In this document: positions 9,827-20,709 of the stretch, one piece after another
How positions within the stretch are numbered: the first letter of the stretch is position 1
How the letters are laid out: each line of letters starts with the position of its first letter
Source: Saccharum officinarum
Lineage: Eukaryota > Streptophyta > Magnoliopsida > Poales > Poaceae
Length of the DNA stretch: 64,000 nucleotides
Assembly: GCA_020631735.1 (NCBI GenBank)
Contig: CM036199.1
Location: 18,207,553 to 18,271,552 of the forward strand
Reading direction: 5' to 3'
Notes under the pieces: generated by a model
What the model saw: only the letters and a program-made list of their open reading frames with translations
Databases searched by the model: none
What the model was told of the DNA's origin: nothing
Translations under genes and position numbers: made by a program

Positions 9827-12800
9827 TCAACTCATGTTTGAGAAATCAAGAATATTCAATTCATTCCTTAGCTTGCAAAACCTCTTTTCATCAAGTGGCT
9901 TAGTGAGAATATCGGCAAGTTGATCATCGGTGCCAACACTTTTAATGGCAATATCTCCCTTTTGTTGATGATCTCTAATGAAATGATGTCTTATGTCAAT
10001 ATGCTTTGTTCTTCCATGTTGAACCGGGTTTTGTATCATCTTGATTGCACTCTCATTATCACATAGCAACGGCACATTCTTGAAATTGAGGCCATAATCC
10101 TTCAAAGTTGATTTCATCCATAGCAATTGTGCACAACAACTCCCCGCACTCACATATTCGGCTTCGGCGGTAGAGATTGCCACACTATTTTGTTTCTTTG
10201 AGGACCATGACACAAGTGATCTTCCAAGTAATTGACATGTGCCACTAGTGCTCTTTCTATTGATCTTGCAACCCCCATAGTCGGAGTCCGAATATCCAAT
10301 CAATTCAAACTTTGACCCCTTAGGATACCATAGTCCAACATCTCTTGTTTGCTTCAAGTACCTCAATATTCTCTTTGTGGCCGTGAGATGACTCTCTCTA
10401 GGTGAGGCTTGATATCTAGCACACATGCAAACACTAAACATGACATCCGGCCTTGATGCGGTGACATAGAGTAGACTTCCAATCAAAGACCGATATTCCT
10501 TTTGATTCACCACATTGCCATCAAGATCACTATCCAAATTGCCACTTGTACCCATTGGAGTTGAAATTGGTTTTGCATCTTGCATTCCAAACTTCTTCAA
10601 CATGTCCCTTATGTATTTCCCTTGACTCACAAATGTCCCATTCTTCAATTGCTTGACTTGGAGACCAAGGAAGTAGCTAAGTTCACCAATCATAGACATT
10701 TCAAACTCTTTGGCCATCATATCACCAAATTCTTCACAATAGGCTTGATTGGTTGATCCAAAGATGATGTCATCAACATATATTTGCACTATGAATAGAT
10801 CATTTCCAATCTTCTTGGTGAATAGAGTTGTATCAACCTTCCCCATCTTGAATCCCTTAGAGAGAAGGAAATCCCTTAGCCTCTCATACCATGCTCTAGG
10901 TGCTTGCTTTAAGCCATATAAAGCCTTCTTCAACTTGTACACATGGTTGGGTTTCTTGTCATCTTCAAATCCGGGCGGTTGCTCAACAAATACTAACTCA
11001 TTGATGATCCCATTGAGAAATGCACTTTTGACATCCATTTGATATAGTTTGATGTTGTGTGCACAAGCATAAGCCAATAGAATCCTTATTGCCTCCAATC
11101 TTGCCACGGGAGCATATGTCTCATCATAGTCAAGACCTTCAACTTGAGTGTAACCTTGTGCAACTAGTCTTGCTTTGTTTCTCACTACAATGCCATCTTG
11201 ATCTTGCTTGTTTTTGAACACCCACTTGGTTCCAATCACATTGTAGTTATTTGGCCTTTCTACCAACTCCCAAACATCATTTCTTGTGAAATTATTAAGT
11301 TCTTCTTGCATAGCCATGATCCAATCGGCATCCCTCAAGGCTTCTTCTATCTTCTTTGGTTCTAAGGTTGACACAAATGATGCATGCTCACAAAACATTG
11401 CCAATCTTGATCTTGTTTGCACACCACTTCTAATATCACCAATAACACTATCAATGGGGTGATCTCTTGCAACATGTTGTGGTTGGAGTACTTGCACTTG
11501 ATTGCTTGAGCTTGGTTGATCACTTGATGTATCTTGATGAGATGTACTAGCACCATGATTTTGCACTTGAGAGTCACTAACTAGCTTGAATGGTGAATTA
11601 AGCACTTGATCTTTATCATCATCTTGAATATCAATTACTTGCTTTGCTCTAATGTCCCCAATGTCCATGTTCTTCATTGCTTCCACTAATAGAGTTCCAC
11701 CAATATCATCTAGATTTTCTTCTTCATCTTGTGACCCATTGGTTTCATCAAATTGCACATCATGGACTTCTTCTAGAATGCCACTTGAGTTGTTCCAAAC
11801 TCTATAAGCTTTGCTTGTAGTTGAATAACCAAGTAGAAACCCCTCATCACATCTTTTGTCAAACTTCCCCAATCTAGTGCCTTTCTTCAAGATATAGCAT
11901 TTGCAACCAAACACCCTAAAATAAGAAATATTGGGCTTTCTTCCATGAAGTAGCTCATATGGGGTCTTCTCTAGCAATGGATGACAATATAATCTATTGA
12001 TGTAGTAGCAAGCGGTATTGATTGCTTCATCCCAAAATGATTGACTCACATTGTACTCATGAAGCATTGATCTAGCCATATCAAGCAATGTTCTATTCTT
12101 CCTCTCAACTAAGCCATTTGATTGTGGAGTGTACTTGGCCGAGAATTGATGTCCAATACCATAATTATCACAAAGTACCTCAATTCTTGTATTCTTGAAC
12201 TCACTTCCATTGTCACTTCTCACTTTCTTGATTCTAATCTCAAACTCATTGTGAACTCTAGTGAGAAATGTCTTGAAGGTGTCAAACACTTCACTCTTGT
12301 CACTAAGAAAGAATACCCATGTGAATCTTGTGAAATCATCCACTATGACAAATCCATACTTATTGCCGCCTATGCTTGTATATGTTGTTGGTCCAAATAG
12401 ATCCATGTGCATCAACTCAAATGCTTTGCATGTGCTCATTGTACTCTTCTTTGGATGTGAGCTTCCAACTTGCTTCCCGGCTTGACATGCACTACAAAGC
12501 TTATTCTTCTCAAATTCAACATCTTTCAAACCATTGACAAGATTGTGAGTTGTAAGCTTCTTCAATTGTTTCATGCCCACATGACCAAGCCTTCTATGCC
12601 AAAGCCAACCCATGCTTGATTTGGAGACTAAGCAAGTTGTCAAAGAAGTTTCTCTAGCATTGAAGTCAACTAGGTAGAGATTCTCATATCTAAAGCCCTT
12701 GAATGCCATATTTGAACCATCCACACTAATAACTACCACATCATCAACCCCAAAGATGCATTTGTAGCCTAGATCACATATTTGTGCCACGGATAGAAGA

Positions 12801-13027
12801 TTGAAATCCAAGCTTTCAACTAACAACACATTGGAGATACTCATGTCATTTGATATTGCAATCTTGCCCAAGCCAATGACCTTGCCTTTCTTATTATTGC
12901 CAAAAGTGATAGAATCAACACCACTATCATTGTCATTGATTGAGTCAAACATTCTTGATGTACCGGTCATGTGTTGAGTGCACCCACTATCAATAATCCA
13001 ATGCCTTCCTCCGGCTTTGTAATTGAC
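9827..13027 (-). CDS. pol: copia pol: protease, integrase, reverse transcriptase, RNase H
   Basis: Open from a TAG at 13028-13030 down to 9827, over 1,060 codons without a break. Order of domains: aspartic protease site DSGCTQHMTG at the start; integrase with an H-H-C-C region (HRRLGH ... CSACQAGK), then DLFGP, a D-N-G-S-E-F segment and QSNGLVERKNRTL; copia RT with YAPVARLEA, MDVKSAFLNG and the YVDDIIFGS active site; and RNase H with SDYGGC and the AEAEYVSAG segment. Integrase before RT identifies copia. It is in a different frame from gag, so expression must bypass stops between gag and pol; separate frames or suppression are reported for Sireviruses. The frame looks intact and probably recently functional. 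Confidence 0.93.
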   Translation of the reverse strand, partial: VNYKAGGRHWIIDSGCTQHMTGTSRMFDSINDNDSGVDSITFGNNKKGKVIGLGKIAISNDMSISNVLLVESLDFNLLSVAQICDLGYKCIFGVDDVVVISVDGSNMAFKGFRYENLYLVDFNARETSLTTCLVSKSSMGWLWHRRLGHVGMKQLKKLTTHNLVNGLKDVEFEKNKLCSACQAGKQVGSSHPKKSTMSTCKAFELMHMDLFGPTTYTSIGGNKYGFVIVDDFTRFTWVFFLSDKSEVFDTFKTFLTRVHNEFEIRIKKVRSDNGSEFKNTRIEVLCDNYGIGHQFSAKYTPQSNGLVERKNRTLLDMARSMLHEYNVSQSFWDEAINTACYYINRLYCHPLLEKTPYELLHGRKPNISYFRVFGCKCYILKKGTRLGKFDKRCDEGFLLGYSTTSKAYRVWNNSSGILEEVHDVQFDETNGSQDEEENLDDIGGTLLVEAMKNMDIGDIRAKQVIDIQDDDKDQVLNSPFKLVSDSQVQNHGASTSHQDTSSDQPSSSNQVQVLQPQHVARDHPIDSVIGDIRSGVQTRSRLAMFCEHASFVSTLEPKKIEEALRDADWIMAMQEELNNFTRNDVWELVERPNNYNVIGTKWVFKNKQDQDGIVVRNKARLVAQGYTQVEGLDYDETYAPVARLEAIRILLAYACAHNIKLYQMDVKSAFLNGIINELVFVEQPPGFEDDKKPNHVYKLKKALYGLKQAPRAWYERLRDFLLSKGFKMGKVDTTLFTKKIGNDLFIVQIYVDDIIFGSTNQAYCEEFGDMMAKEFEMSMIGELSYFLGLQVKQLKNGTFVSQGKYIRDMLKKFGMQDAKPISTPMGTSGNLDSDLDGNVVNQKEYRSLIGSLLYVTASRPDVMFSVCMCARYQASPRESHLTATKRILRYLKQTRDVGLWYPKGSKFELIGYSDSDYGGCKINRKSTSGTCQLLGRSLVSWSSKKQNSVAISTAEAEYVSAGSCCAQLLWMKSTLKDYGLNFKNVPLLCDNESAIKMIQNPVQHGRTKHIDIRHHFIRDHQQKGDIAIKSVGTDDQLADILTKPLDEKRFCKLRNELNILDFSNMS

Positions 13028-13038
13028 CTACAAGCAAA

Positions 13039-15104
13039 TCAATGAAGCTTAGGTACCCATTTTTGCTTGGGTCCTTGTAGGTTAGTAACTAAGCTCTTTG
13101 GTACCCAAATAGCCTTCTTCTTTGGGCCCACAATTGGTGTACCAACAAACTTAGCTTGCACACCCTTCACACCCTTGGTAAGCACATAGCAAGAATCAAA
13201 AGATATAGCATTAACAAGGTTCTTGCTTTGGTTCTTTTTATTGCAATTATGCTCTAGGTGCCCAACTTGCTTGCATCTATTGCAAAACCGACCATTGCCC
13301 TTCACAAAGCTAGGCTTTGGAGTTGCAAAGGCCGACTTGCCTTTCTTGGGGTGTAGCCCAATCCCTCTTTGTTAAGAGAGAACCTTTGGCTACCCAAGCA
13401 CTTAAGCAAGCGGGCCTCACCACCATAGGCCTTGCCTAGGGCGTGAGTGAGCTCATCCACCTCTCTCTTGAGAGTCTCATTCTCAACCATTAGTGAGGCA
13501 TCACAAGTGAAACCATCACTAGTAGTGGAGGTAGAGTTAGTGGTGGTGGATGAAGAGCTACAAGAAGGGTTAGTATTTGACATGATGATAGGTTTATTAA
13601 AGGATTCATCAATTATATCACATGTAACACCTATATCACATGATACAACAACCTCTTTCTTTGCTTGTTGCTCAAGTAGCAATGAGTGAGCTTTTTCAAG
13701 CTTGGAATGAGCCTTATCAAGATCCTCATGGTCTTCCACTAGACTCTCATGAGTGGTCTTAAGCTCACCAAGAACTTTCTCAAGTATTCCTACTTTCATT
13801 GAAAGCTTCTTGCACTCCTTGTTCTTGGCAATAGCTATGTCTCTAGTTTGTTGCAACAAGTCATATAGTTGTTCTTTAGTTGGTTCATCATCATCATCAT
13901 TTTTGTTATCATATTTATCATTATCACTATCATGAACATATTCCATTTCACTTTCATCATCACTCTCATCATATAATACCTTAGCTTCTTTGGCCATGAA
14001 GCACGAAGAGGATGAATCAAATAGTGAAGGCTTCTTGTTGATAGCAATGGAAGCAAAAGCCTTGTTGGATGATTCTTCTTCTTCATCATCATCATCACTT
14101 TCCCAAGTGGCCATATAGACTCCATTCTTGCCTTTCTTGAATGTTATCTTGGCTTCTTTCTTTTTCTTCTCAAACTTGCCCCTCTTGTTGTTTTTCTTCT
14201 TGTCATAGGGACAATCGACTTGAAGATGTTCGGTGCTATCACAATTGAAGCACTTCCTTTGTTGCTCATTGCTCTTGAAATTGTCATTTCTCTTTTTGAA
14301 CCCTCTTCTCTTAATGAACATGTGACCCATTTTCTTGACTACAAAAGCAAATGCCTCATCATCAATTTCATAATCTTCATCTTCATCATTGTCTTCTTCT
14401 TCTTCAATGATGGTAGCTTTGCCTTTGGAGGAGGTGGCCTTGAATGCCACGATCTTCTTCTTCTTTTCATCTTCCACCTTCTCCTTGTCATCAACATCTT
14501 GATCATATTTGTCATAGGTTAATACTTCACCAAGCAAATCATTAGGCTTCATTGCTTCAAGCCCATCTCTTTGCAACATCATGATCAACATCTTGAATCT
14601 TCTAGGTAAGCTCAATAAGAACTTGTGACAAAAATCTTGATCTTGAGTCTTGTGCCCTAAGCTCTTGAGATCATTGACTATCACTTGCAATCTATGAAAC
14701 ATTTCAATGATTGTTTCATCATCCTTTTTCTTGAAGTTCTCAAACTCACTCTTGAGCCCATATAGCTTGGCACTCTTCACAACCTTAGTGCCTTCATATG
14801 TCTCACTCAACCTTGTCCATACTTCACTAGCCAATTCCAAATCTTTGATGCCCTCAAACACTTTTGTGTCAATACCATTATAGAGTGTATTGAGAGCCAT
14901 TCTATTGCATGTTCTATTTGCTCTATCTTCATCGGTGAGATGATTAGGATCAATGATAGCAAAATCATTCTCGGTGACTTGCAATACTCTCTCATGAATA
15001 GAACCAAGGTACATTGTCATCTTTCTCTTCCAATGAGCAAAAGAACTAACACCATCAAAGAACGGTGGCTTGCCCCCAACATGATTGAACACAATTTGAG
15101 CCAT
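13039..15104 (-). CDS. gag: copia gag (capsid/nucleocapsid), one apparent frameshift
   Basis: Starts at the ATG at 15104, about 45 bp past the primer site, and runs 600 codons to 13302. It has the copia gag domain (around KTQDQDFCHKFLLSLPRRF), a Lys- and Asp/Glu-rich region, a CCHC knuckle CFNCDSTEHLQVDC and a coiled-coil-like stretch. The natural continuation is in another frame (to 13039) and holds a second CCHC knuckle, CNRCKQVGHLEHNC. The frame changes near 13341-13346 in an A/G run and looks like loss of one base. In so young an element this could be a real inactivating mutation or an assembly error. Gag packages element RNA in virus-like particles. Confidence 0.88.
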
Positions 15105-15149
15105 TTTTCACACCGAAGGATGTTAAGCCTTGATTAAAACGGTGACCAC

Positions 15150-15162
15150 GGCTCCGATACCA
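15150..15162 (-). other. Primer binding site, initiator-Met tRNA type
   Basis: Two bases inside the 5' LTR edge the minus strand reads TGGTATCGGAGCC, matching the 3' end of plant tRNA-iMet (TGGTATCAGAGCC) except for one base. Confidence 0.92.
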
Positions 15163-15164
15163 CT

Positions 15165-17420
15165 TGTAAGGTCCTAGATGGCTAGAGGGGGGGTGAATAG
15201 CCTATAAAAATTCTACAATCACCACTAAGCAAACTTGTTAGAATAACAAACGGCGTAAAGCGAGTTTTGCTTAGCCAAAGGTTGTGATGCAAGCCTCCTA
15301 TCCACAAGTCTAGTAGATTATGATCTCTAGTTCACACAAGTGCTATGTCACTAAATTTACACTAGAGAACAAGCTAACAACACTACTAGCCAAGCTACTA
15401 CTAGAGCAACACAAGATAATCTAGTAAAGATAAGTGCAAGAGATAGGATTGTGAATCTTATACCGACGGTGGAGTGAAGATGTTGCCAATCACCAAGATG
15501 ATATACAATCAATTAATATTGACAACAACACAATATGTAGACCAATCACCGGGAGACAAGAGACACAATATTTTTGTTCACCCGGTGTTCACTTGTGCAC
15601 CGACAAGCTACGTCACCGGTTGTGTCGACCAACACTTAGATGGTTCCTCGGTGTGACCCTCAAGTCACTTGCCCCTCAAGGCACGCCCCGCAAGGCACCG
15701 CAAGACTCCACTCTCAAGTGAGGTAACTCAATGACACGCGCAATGTAATAGAGTTGCTTTTGGCGTCCCGCCGAGGAAAGCACAAGAACCTCTTACAATC
15801 AACCGGAGGTGGCCAAGAACAATCACCTTCTCTTGCCAACGCCTCCAACAATCTCCAAGCCGGCTAGGAGCGGTACTCTCCAAGAGTAACAAGAAATCCA
15901 CCGGCCAAACCACCCACAAGTGCCACTAGATGCCCTCAAGCTATGCAATGCACTTTGGGATCACTCAATCTCACTTTTGATTTGCAATCAAGCAAGAGAG
16001 ATGAGTGGGAGGAGTTGTTCTAGCTCAAAGGATGCACAAGTATGTTAGAAATAGCAAGCCCCTCCCCAAGGGCCGGCCAACGAGTATTTATAAGCAACCC
16101 ATCCAAATAGAGCCGTTACAACTCCACTCACGATTTTCGCGGGACCACCGGACGCACCGGTGGTAACTGACCGGACGCGCTCAACCGCGTCCGGTGCCCC
16201 TGCGACGTCCACGTGTTCACCGAATTCAAATTCGTCCGTTAGATCTTCCAACGGTCACTGTGCGCCAACGGTCAAACGACCCACCGGACGCGCTGTTGCG
16301 AACCACCGGACGCGCCGGTGCGCACAGTACCCGCGCCCGCGAAGACAAGACCGGACGCGCTCCTCGCAACCACCGGACGCCACAGTAACCGCGTCCGGTG
16401 CGAGTCCAGTAAGCACCCTGGACCACCAGACGCGTCCGATGGTGTAGGACCGGACGCGCACCGCGTCCGATGACTTCGTGACTCGCTGTTCGCCAGACCG
16501 GACGCGCCGGTCCCGTGGGTCACCGGACGCGCCGGTGCCAAACCCTAGCTCGCGCGCCTGACGCTCGTGCTGCACTGACCGGACGCGCCGGTCGAAACAG
16601 ACAGCGTCCGGTGCAGCGTCCGGTGCTGCGACCGGTCACCTCTGTGACCGCGTTCGCCTCCGTTTCTTTTCCGACTACCGGCGCAATGGAAAATAGGCAT
16701 TTCATTTCCCCGAAATCGCCTGAATCCCGCGCTCGCACGCTCGGCGGGAGGGAGAGAGGAACCCAAACCTCTCTATACCCGCAAACCACAGCGCGACCAA
16801 CGCCACCTTTGCAAATGTGCCAACACCATCAAGTGTACATCTCCATGTGCTTGTGTGTTAGCATTTTCTCAATCATTTTCAAAGGTTTTCCAGTTAGCTC
16901 ACTAGGCCCTACATGCAATGCACTTCATGAATTCACCTAGTGGCACCCGTGCATCGAATAACCGATAAGACTTCCCCTCTTAATAGTTCGGCTATCGATC
17001 CTAAACCACTCACACCCTCTATGGTGTCTTGAGTGTAAAACAAAATGGCCCTATGGTTATACCTTTGCCTTGAGCCCCTTTTGTTTCTCCAAAAGATATG
17101 ATCCACTTCATATCATCACATGACCGTCTCGATCCATCGACCTTGACTTCACTTGCTCTTCACCGTTGCATCGGTCCGTCGGCGCCAAGTCTCGCTCAAG
17201 CTTCACCATCGCATGGTCCCTCGCTTCGAAGCCTCGACTTGCCCTTCACCTTCACAACCGGTCCATCGAGCCAAGCCTCATCTTGGTCTTCATCATCTTG
17301 GTCACATGAGTCAATGTCATGTCTCATATGCAATGACCACCTTTATCTAAATCATCCACTTAGATACAAAGGTTAGTCCTAGGTTTCATCAATTAGCCAA
17401 AACCAAACTAGGGACTTTCA
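15165..17420 (-). repeat. 5' LTR of the copia element (2,256 bp)
   Basis: Near-identical to the 3' LTR, TG...CA ended, and adjoins the primer site. It carries the promoter for the element RNA. The right target duplication CCTTG follows at 17421-17425. Confidence 0.95.
16085..16093 (-). promoter_or_regulatory. TATA-like box of the 5' LTR promoter
   Basis: The minus strand reads TTATAAATACTC, just downstream (in the transcribed direction) of the CpG-rich motif block 16144-16639. Transcription would start about 30 bp further on. Inferred from sequence only. Confidence 0.6.
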
Positions 17421-18404
17421 CCTTGTCAGAATGTCGAACCGTGTAAGGCCTATGATGATACACAGCATAGTCCTGAAGGAACAACTTCATCTCAGACATC
17501 GTATTGAAAAGCATTCCTTACACATCTGCAAACCCGTGTCACAAACTGCCATATGCGACATACTTACATCGTTATAATTTGGCACACCGGTAAAGGGCAA
17601 GCCAGCCTCCCTCAGCTGTGTAAGCTCTGCCGATGTATAAGAGGGTGGTGCAACGTATTCTTGTGGCTCCCTAACCCTGCTCCATCCTTCATATTCCACT
17701 CCATCATCTGGATAACCGGTGGCTAATGTGCCCTGACTCTGCATGCCATGAAGTACCTCAAGTGGTACTCCTGAGGGCATGCCATGAACTGGTGTACACA
17801 TGGCAGGTGCACCTCGAGAGGGCATGGCTTCAACCGGTGCTCGCATGGCATGTGGACCTCCTTCCTCATTTCCTGAATCGTCAGAATCAGTGCTAACATC
17901 ATCACCAATCATTTCCTCCTCTGCCGCCTCCTCCTCCTCCTGTTCAAACTCGTCTACATCAAAATCATTGCTTATATGACCAACTGGAGGAGAATGAACC
18001 CGCTCCTGCGTCAAATTACCATCCAAGTCCATACTCTCCATAGTTTGTTGCATCTGCACACCACAATCTCCTAGAGTACCACTGTCGAAGGACGGCTCCT
18101 CATTCTCAATATTCTCCAGCACCAACTCAGCCATGCCGACATTCGAACCTTGGATGACCCTATTGTATCGGGACCACTCTGCTTGGTTGCACAAGTCCAT
18201 CATCACATAGTGTGCCCTATTCTTTCCAACATCGAACCTACCCTTTAGTGTGAAAGCCTCGCCAAACTTCAAACTCAAACGGTCACATAGATCGCGGAAA
18301 CTAGGGGTGCCATCAAACCATTCCAATTCTTCATACATATCCTCAAACTAGCAATCCTCTCTCCTAACACTTCCTCCATAAAAAACTCTTACACCGTAAT
18401 CCAT
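17421..18404 (-). pseudogene. MULE transposase, N-terminal part, with a premature stop
   Basis: The likely start is the ATG at 18404 (MDYGVRVFYGGSVRREDC...). Codon 19 is TAG (18348-18350) where the context asks for Trp; an internal Met at 18338 starts the long open frame to 17487. The region holds the grass MULE N-terminal segment (FRDLCDRLSLKFGEAF ... HYVMMDLC), a very acidic linker, and Met/Pro-rich imperfect repeats. Near 17500-17510 the frame shifts by one, after which the MuDR-type domain begins (MSEMKLFLQDYAVYHHR) and runs to the copia insertion at 17420. There are thus three lesions in this half or at its edge: a nonsense codon, a frameshift and the retrotransposon. The catalytic part is at 4402-6453. 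Confidence 0.85.
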
Positions 18405-18419
18405 CTACAAAACGATTTG

Positions 18420-18940
18420 ATATCCGATTATCAACCGACCAATATGGTAGCACTAATTACCACATAACTAACTAACTAACTTTACTTACCTACCACGTAA
18501 CTAACTTACTTAATATCTAAATAACTAATATTAACTAATAACATCCGAATAACTAATAATCGTTAACTAATTAACTAATAACTGAATAACTAATAACAAC
18601 CGATTAACTAAAACCTAATATTAGCTAACTATCAAAAAAAATCGTTAACTACAAATGACCGTTAACTAACTAAATAACTAACTAACTATAAATAATATTA
18701 ACTAACCAACTAACTACAAATAATATTAACTAACTAAATAACTAAATAACTAACTAAATAATTCAATAACTAACTAAATAAGTAATGTTAAATAACAACT
18801 AAAGAATATTAAATAACTAATTAAATAAATAAATAACTAATTCAATAACTAACTAAATAACTACAAAGAATATTAAATAACTAACTAAATAAATAATATT
18901 AACTAAATAATACTTACTACAAATAAATAATAGTAACGAC
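18420..18940. repeat. AT-rich degenerate TAACTAAA repeats
   Basis: About 500 bp made almost wholly of TAACTAAC, TAACTAAA and AATAATATT words in degenerate tandem array. It lies upstream of the transposase start, in the 5' region of that gene within the MULE. No coding potential. Confidence 0.9.
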
Positions 18941-18959
18941 AAAATAAAAAATTACCGTA

Positions 18960-19340
18960 AAACAGGTTGCGGCGGCGCGACGAGGTTGGCCGGACGGCGG
19001 TGTGCCGGGGTGTGACGGTCGGCGGCCGGGGTGGCGGCGAGGGAACGGCGGCCGGGGACGCGGCGGGGGCGCGGTGGCAGGGGACGTGGCGGCGGGGCCG
19101 CAGCGGCCGGGACGCGGAGGACGGCGCGGCGGCGCGGACGGCGGCAGCGGCGGCACGACGGGCTCGGCAGCGGCGCGGCGGGGCGCGGGGGAGGAGCTCT
19201 GGGCGACGGTGGCGGCGCTCGGGGCGTCGGTGGCGGCTCCGGCGGCGGTGAGGCGTCGGTGGGGGCGATGGCGACGGCGGCGGCGGTGAGGCGGTGGTGC
19301 GGAGGACGGGCGCGGCCGAGCGAGCGTGGCGGGGCGCGGC
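18960..19340. other. GC-rich subterminal region of the MULE
   Basis: Nearly pure GGC/GCG low-complexity DNA directly inside the right-end palindromes. It is open in several frames only because of its base composition. The sharp change from the AT-rich array next to it is notable. Possibly the promoter/5' region of the transposase gene. Confidence 0.6.
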
Positions 19341-19356
19341 TTTTATTTAGGCCGTG

Positions 19357-19542
19357 CCCCGCCATGATGGGCGGCGGGGTGTAACCCGCCATGATGGGTG
19401 GCGGGTTTGGAGTACCCCGCCATGCATCATGGCGGGGTACGCCCGGGTGGCTTTGCCACGTCCCCCGCCACGTGGGACCTGTACCCCGCCACCATGCATG
19501 GCGGGGTTCAGTGCATTTGCCCCGCCATGCATGGTGGCGGGG
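19357..19542. repeat. Array of five CCCCGCCATG palindromes, right end
   Basis: Palindromes at 19357-19379, 19385-19405, 19415-19437, 19484-19506 and 19520-19542. The outer two are exact inverted counterparts of the outer two on the left; the inner ones are related in sequence but not in spacing. Confidence 0.8.
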
Positions 19543-19631
19543 CCAAACGGGTTAGATTTAAAAAAAATTTCAAATGCGGGTTAAATTTAAAATTTGTTTC
19601 AAATTTGGGCTAAAAATAAAAAAAAAAATTC
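19470..19631 (-). repeat. Right terminal inverted repeat of the MULE
   Basis: Reverse complement of 1398-1557 with small length changes in the poly-A run. It is followed by the ACACTGAG duplication at 19632-19639. Confidence 0.9.
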
Positions 19632-19639
19632 ACACTGAG

Positions 19640-20145
19640 CTGGGATTTGCCAAACGTGAGTGAACAAAATGTAAATGCCGTAAGTCCACAGCACTGCTCC
19701 AGTGGCACTGGTCAATACTCAATATACTTCAATTGCAACGAGGAGAATAAAGTTCCAGTGTGAAAAATAAAATAAGGTAAAGGGGTTTCTTTGGTTAAAG
19801 CAAACCAGGCCACAAGCCCACAAAAGCCTCTGGATTGCTTTTGCTTTGGAGATGAATGAATACGCACTTTGCTCTTTTTCCCTCTTGGCTCCATCACGTA
19901 ATTGAGTATGTAACGCAGCTGAGAACTTTTCATTTTTCTGGATCAGATGCAAATATGATCTGATTTCATTTTTCTTCCCTACTATATTGAAGGCCAACTT
20001 CAAAATTTGAGGCATATTGTTTTATGTGTATATAGCATAGTTCAGAACTCAAATTTTTCATGTTATAGGCGAGGCAACTAAACACTTTACTTCACGTACC
20101 CGACAATGTTTGTCTCATTTCATAATTTCCACAAATAAGTAAGTA
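19640..20145. other. Intergenic, nothing recognised
   Basis: AT-rich, without a recognisable exon, RNA gene or complete repeat. Confidence 0.5.
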
Positions 20146-20292
20146 TTCTCTCCATTCCAAATTATAAGTTGTTTTGGCTTCTCTAGGTACGTAGCTTTTA
20201 CTATACACTTAGATATAAATTATGTCTAGATAGATAGTAAAAGTTATGTGTCTAGAAAAGTTCAAACGACTTGCAATTTAGAACGAAGGAAA
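20146..20292. mobile_element. Stowaway MITE (147 bp)
   Basis: Terminal inverted repeats (TTCTCTCCATTCCAAATTAT against GCAATTTAGAACGAAGGAA) with TA on both sides (20144-20145, 20293-20294). The interior is self-complementary (TCTAGGTACGTAGC ... TATGTGTCTAGA). This is the common grass Tc1/Mariner MITE form. Confidence 0.85.
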
Positions 20293-20709
20293 TATCAAGG
20301 AAGCGCCTGACAATCACAGATGTATTACTCCATTAAGATTAAACATGACTCAAACAGGAATACAGGATACAGAAACGAACCAGCAGTCAGCAGAGCAGAT
20401 ACAGGCAACTTCACCAACACTCCTCTTCCAGTCTTCCTAATCCTAGGTCCTACTCAAATCCAGGCAGATGCACCTTGACTCTGCATCACATCACATGACC
20501 TCATCTTTACTCTCTCCATATCTCGCAAACCTTTTCCATCACAGCCCGTACCCACATTCGCTTCAAGCTTCTGCAACGAAGTGTGCCTGTATTCCATCGT
20601 GCCACCTTGCATGCCTTCCCTTGCCGGCGAAGGGGAAGCCGACCGCTTGACCAACAGGCGGACACGTTCATCGGTGACCGGCGCCACCATCTTGCCAGCC
20701 CCGCCGGTC

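Larger units (their letters stand above)
6454..17420 (-). mobile_element. Full-length Ty1/copia retrotransposon, Sirevirus (Maximus/SIRE) type
   Basis: 10,967 bp with two 2.26-kb LTRs that begin and end TG...CA, a CCTTG duplication, a tRNA-iMet-type primer site, a polypurine tract, gag, and protease-integrase-RT-RNase H in copia order. The LTRs show only two substitutions and two homopolymer length differences by eye, so insertion was very recent. Gag length (about 600 residues with a CCHC knuckle, then a second knuckle), the long spacer with extra polypurine tracts after pol, and the CpG-rich LTR are features described for Sireviruses; the clade call rests on these. It is inserted in the MULE transposase gene. 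Confidence 0.93.
1398..19631. mobile_element. Mutator-like element (MULE), ~7.3 kb before the nested insertion
   Basis: The two ends are inverted copies of each other over about 160 bp (1398-1557 against 19470-19631). Both begin GAATTTTTTTTATTTTTAGC or nearly so, followed by a matching AT-rich block and GC-rich palindromes. The exact 8-bp repeat ACACTGAG flanks the element at 1390-1397 and 19632-19639; a ninth base would mismatch. Inside are a MULE transposase gene (minus strand, from the right end) and a zinc-finger gene (plus strand, from the left end). They converge near 4 kb, the layout known from maize MuDR. The total span is 18.2 kb because a 10.97-kb copia element sits in the transposase gene. 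Both element genes are broken, so this copy is probably not autonomous now. Confidence 0.9.

Noticed and set aside
18967..19384. Overlapping Arg/Gly/Ala-rich frames on both strands
   Set aside because: Open only because the DNA is low-complexity GGC/GCG; no stop codons can occur.
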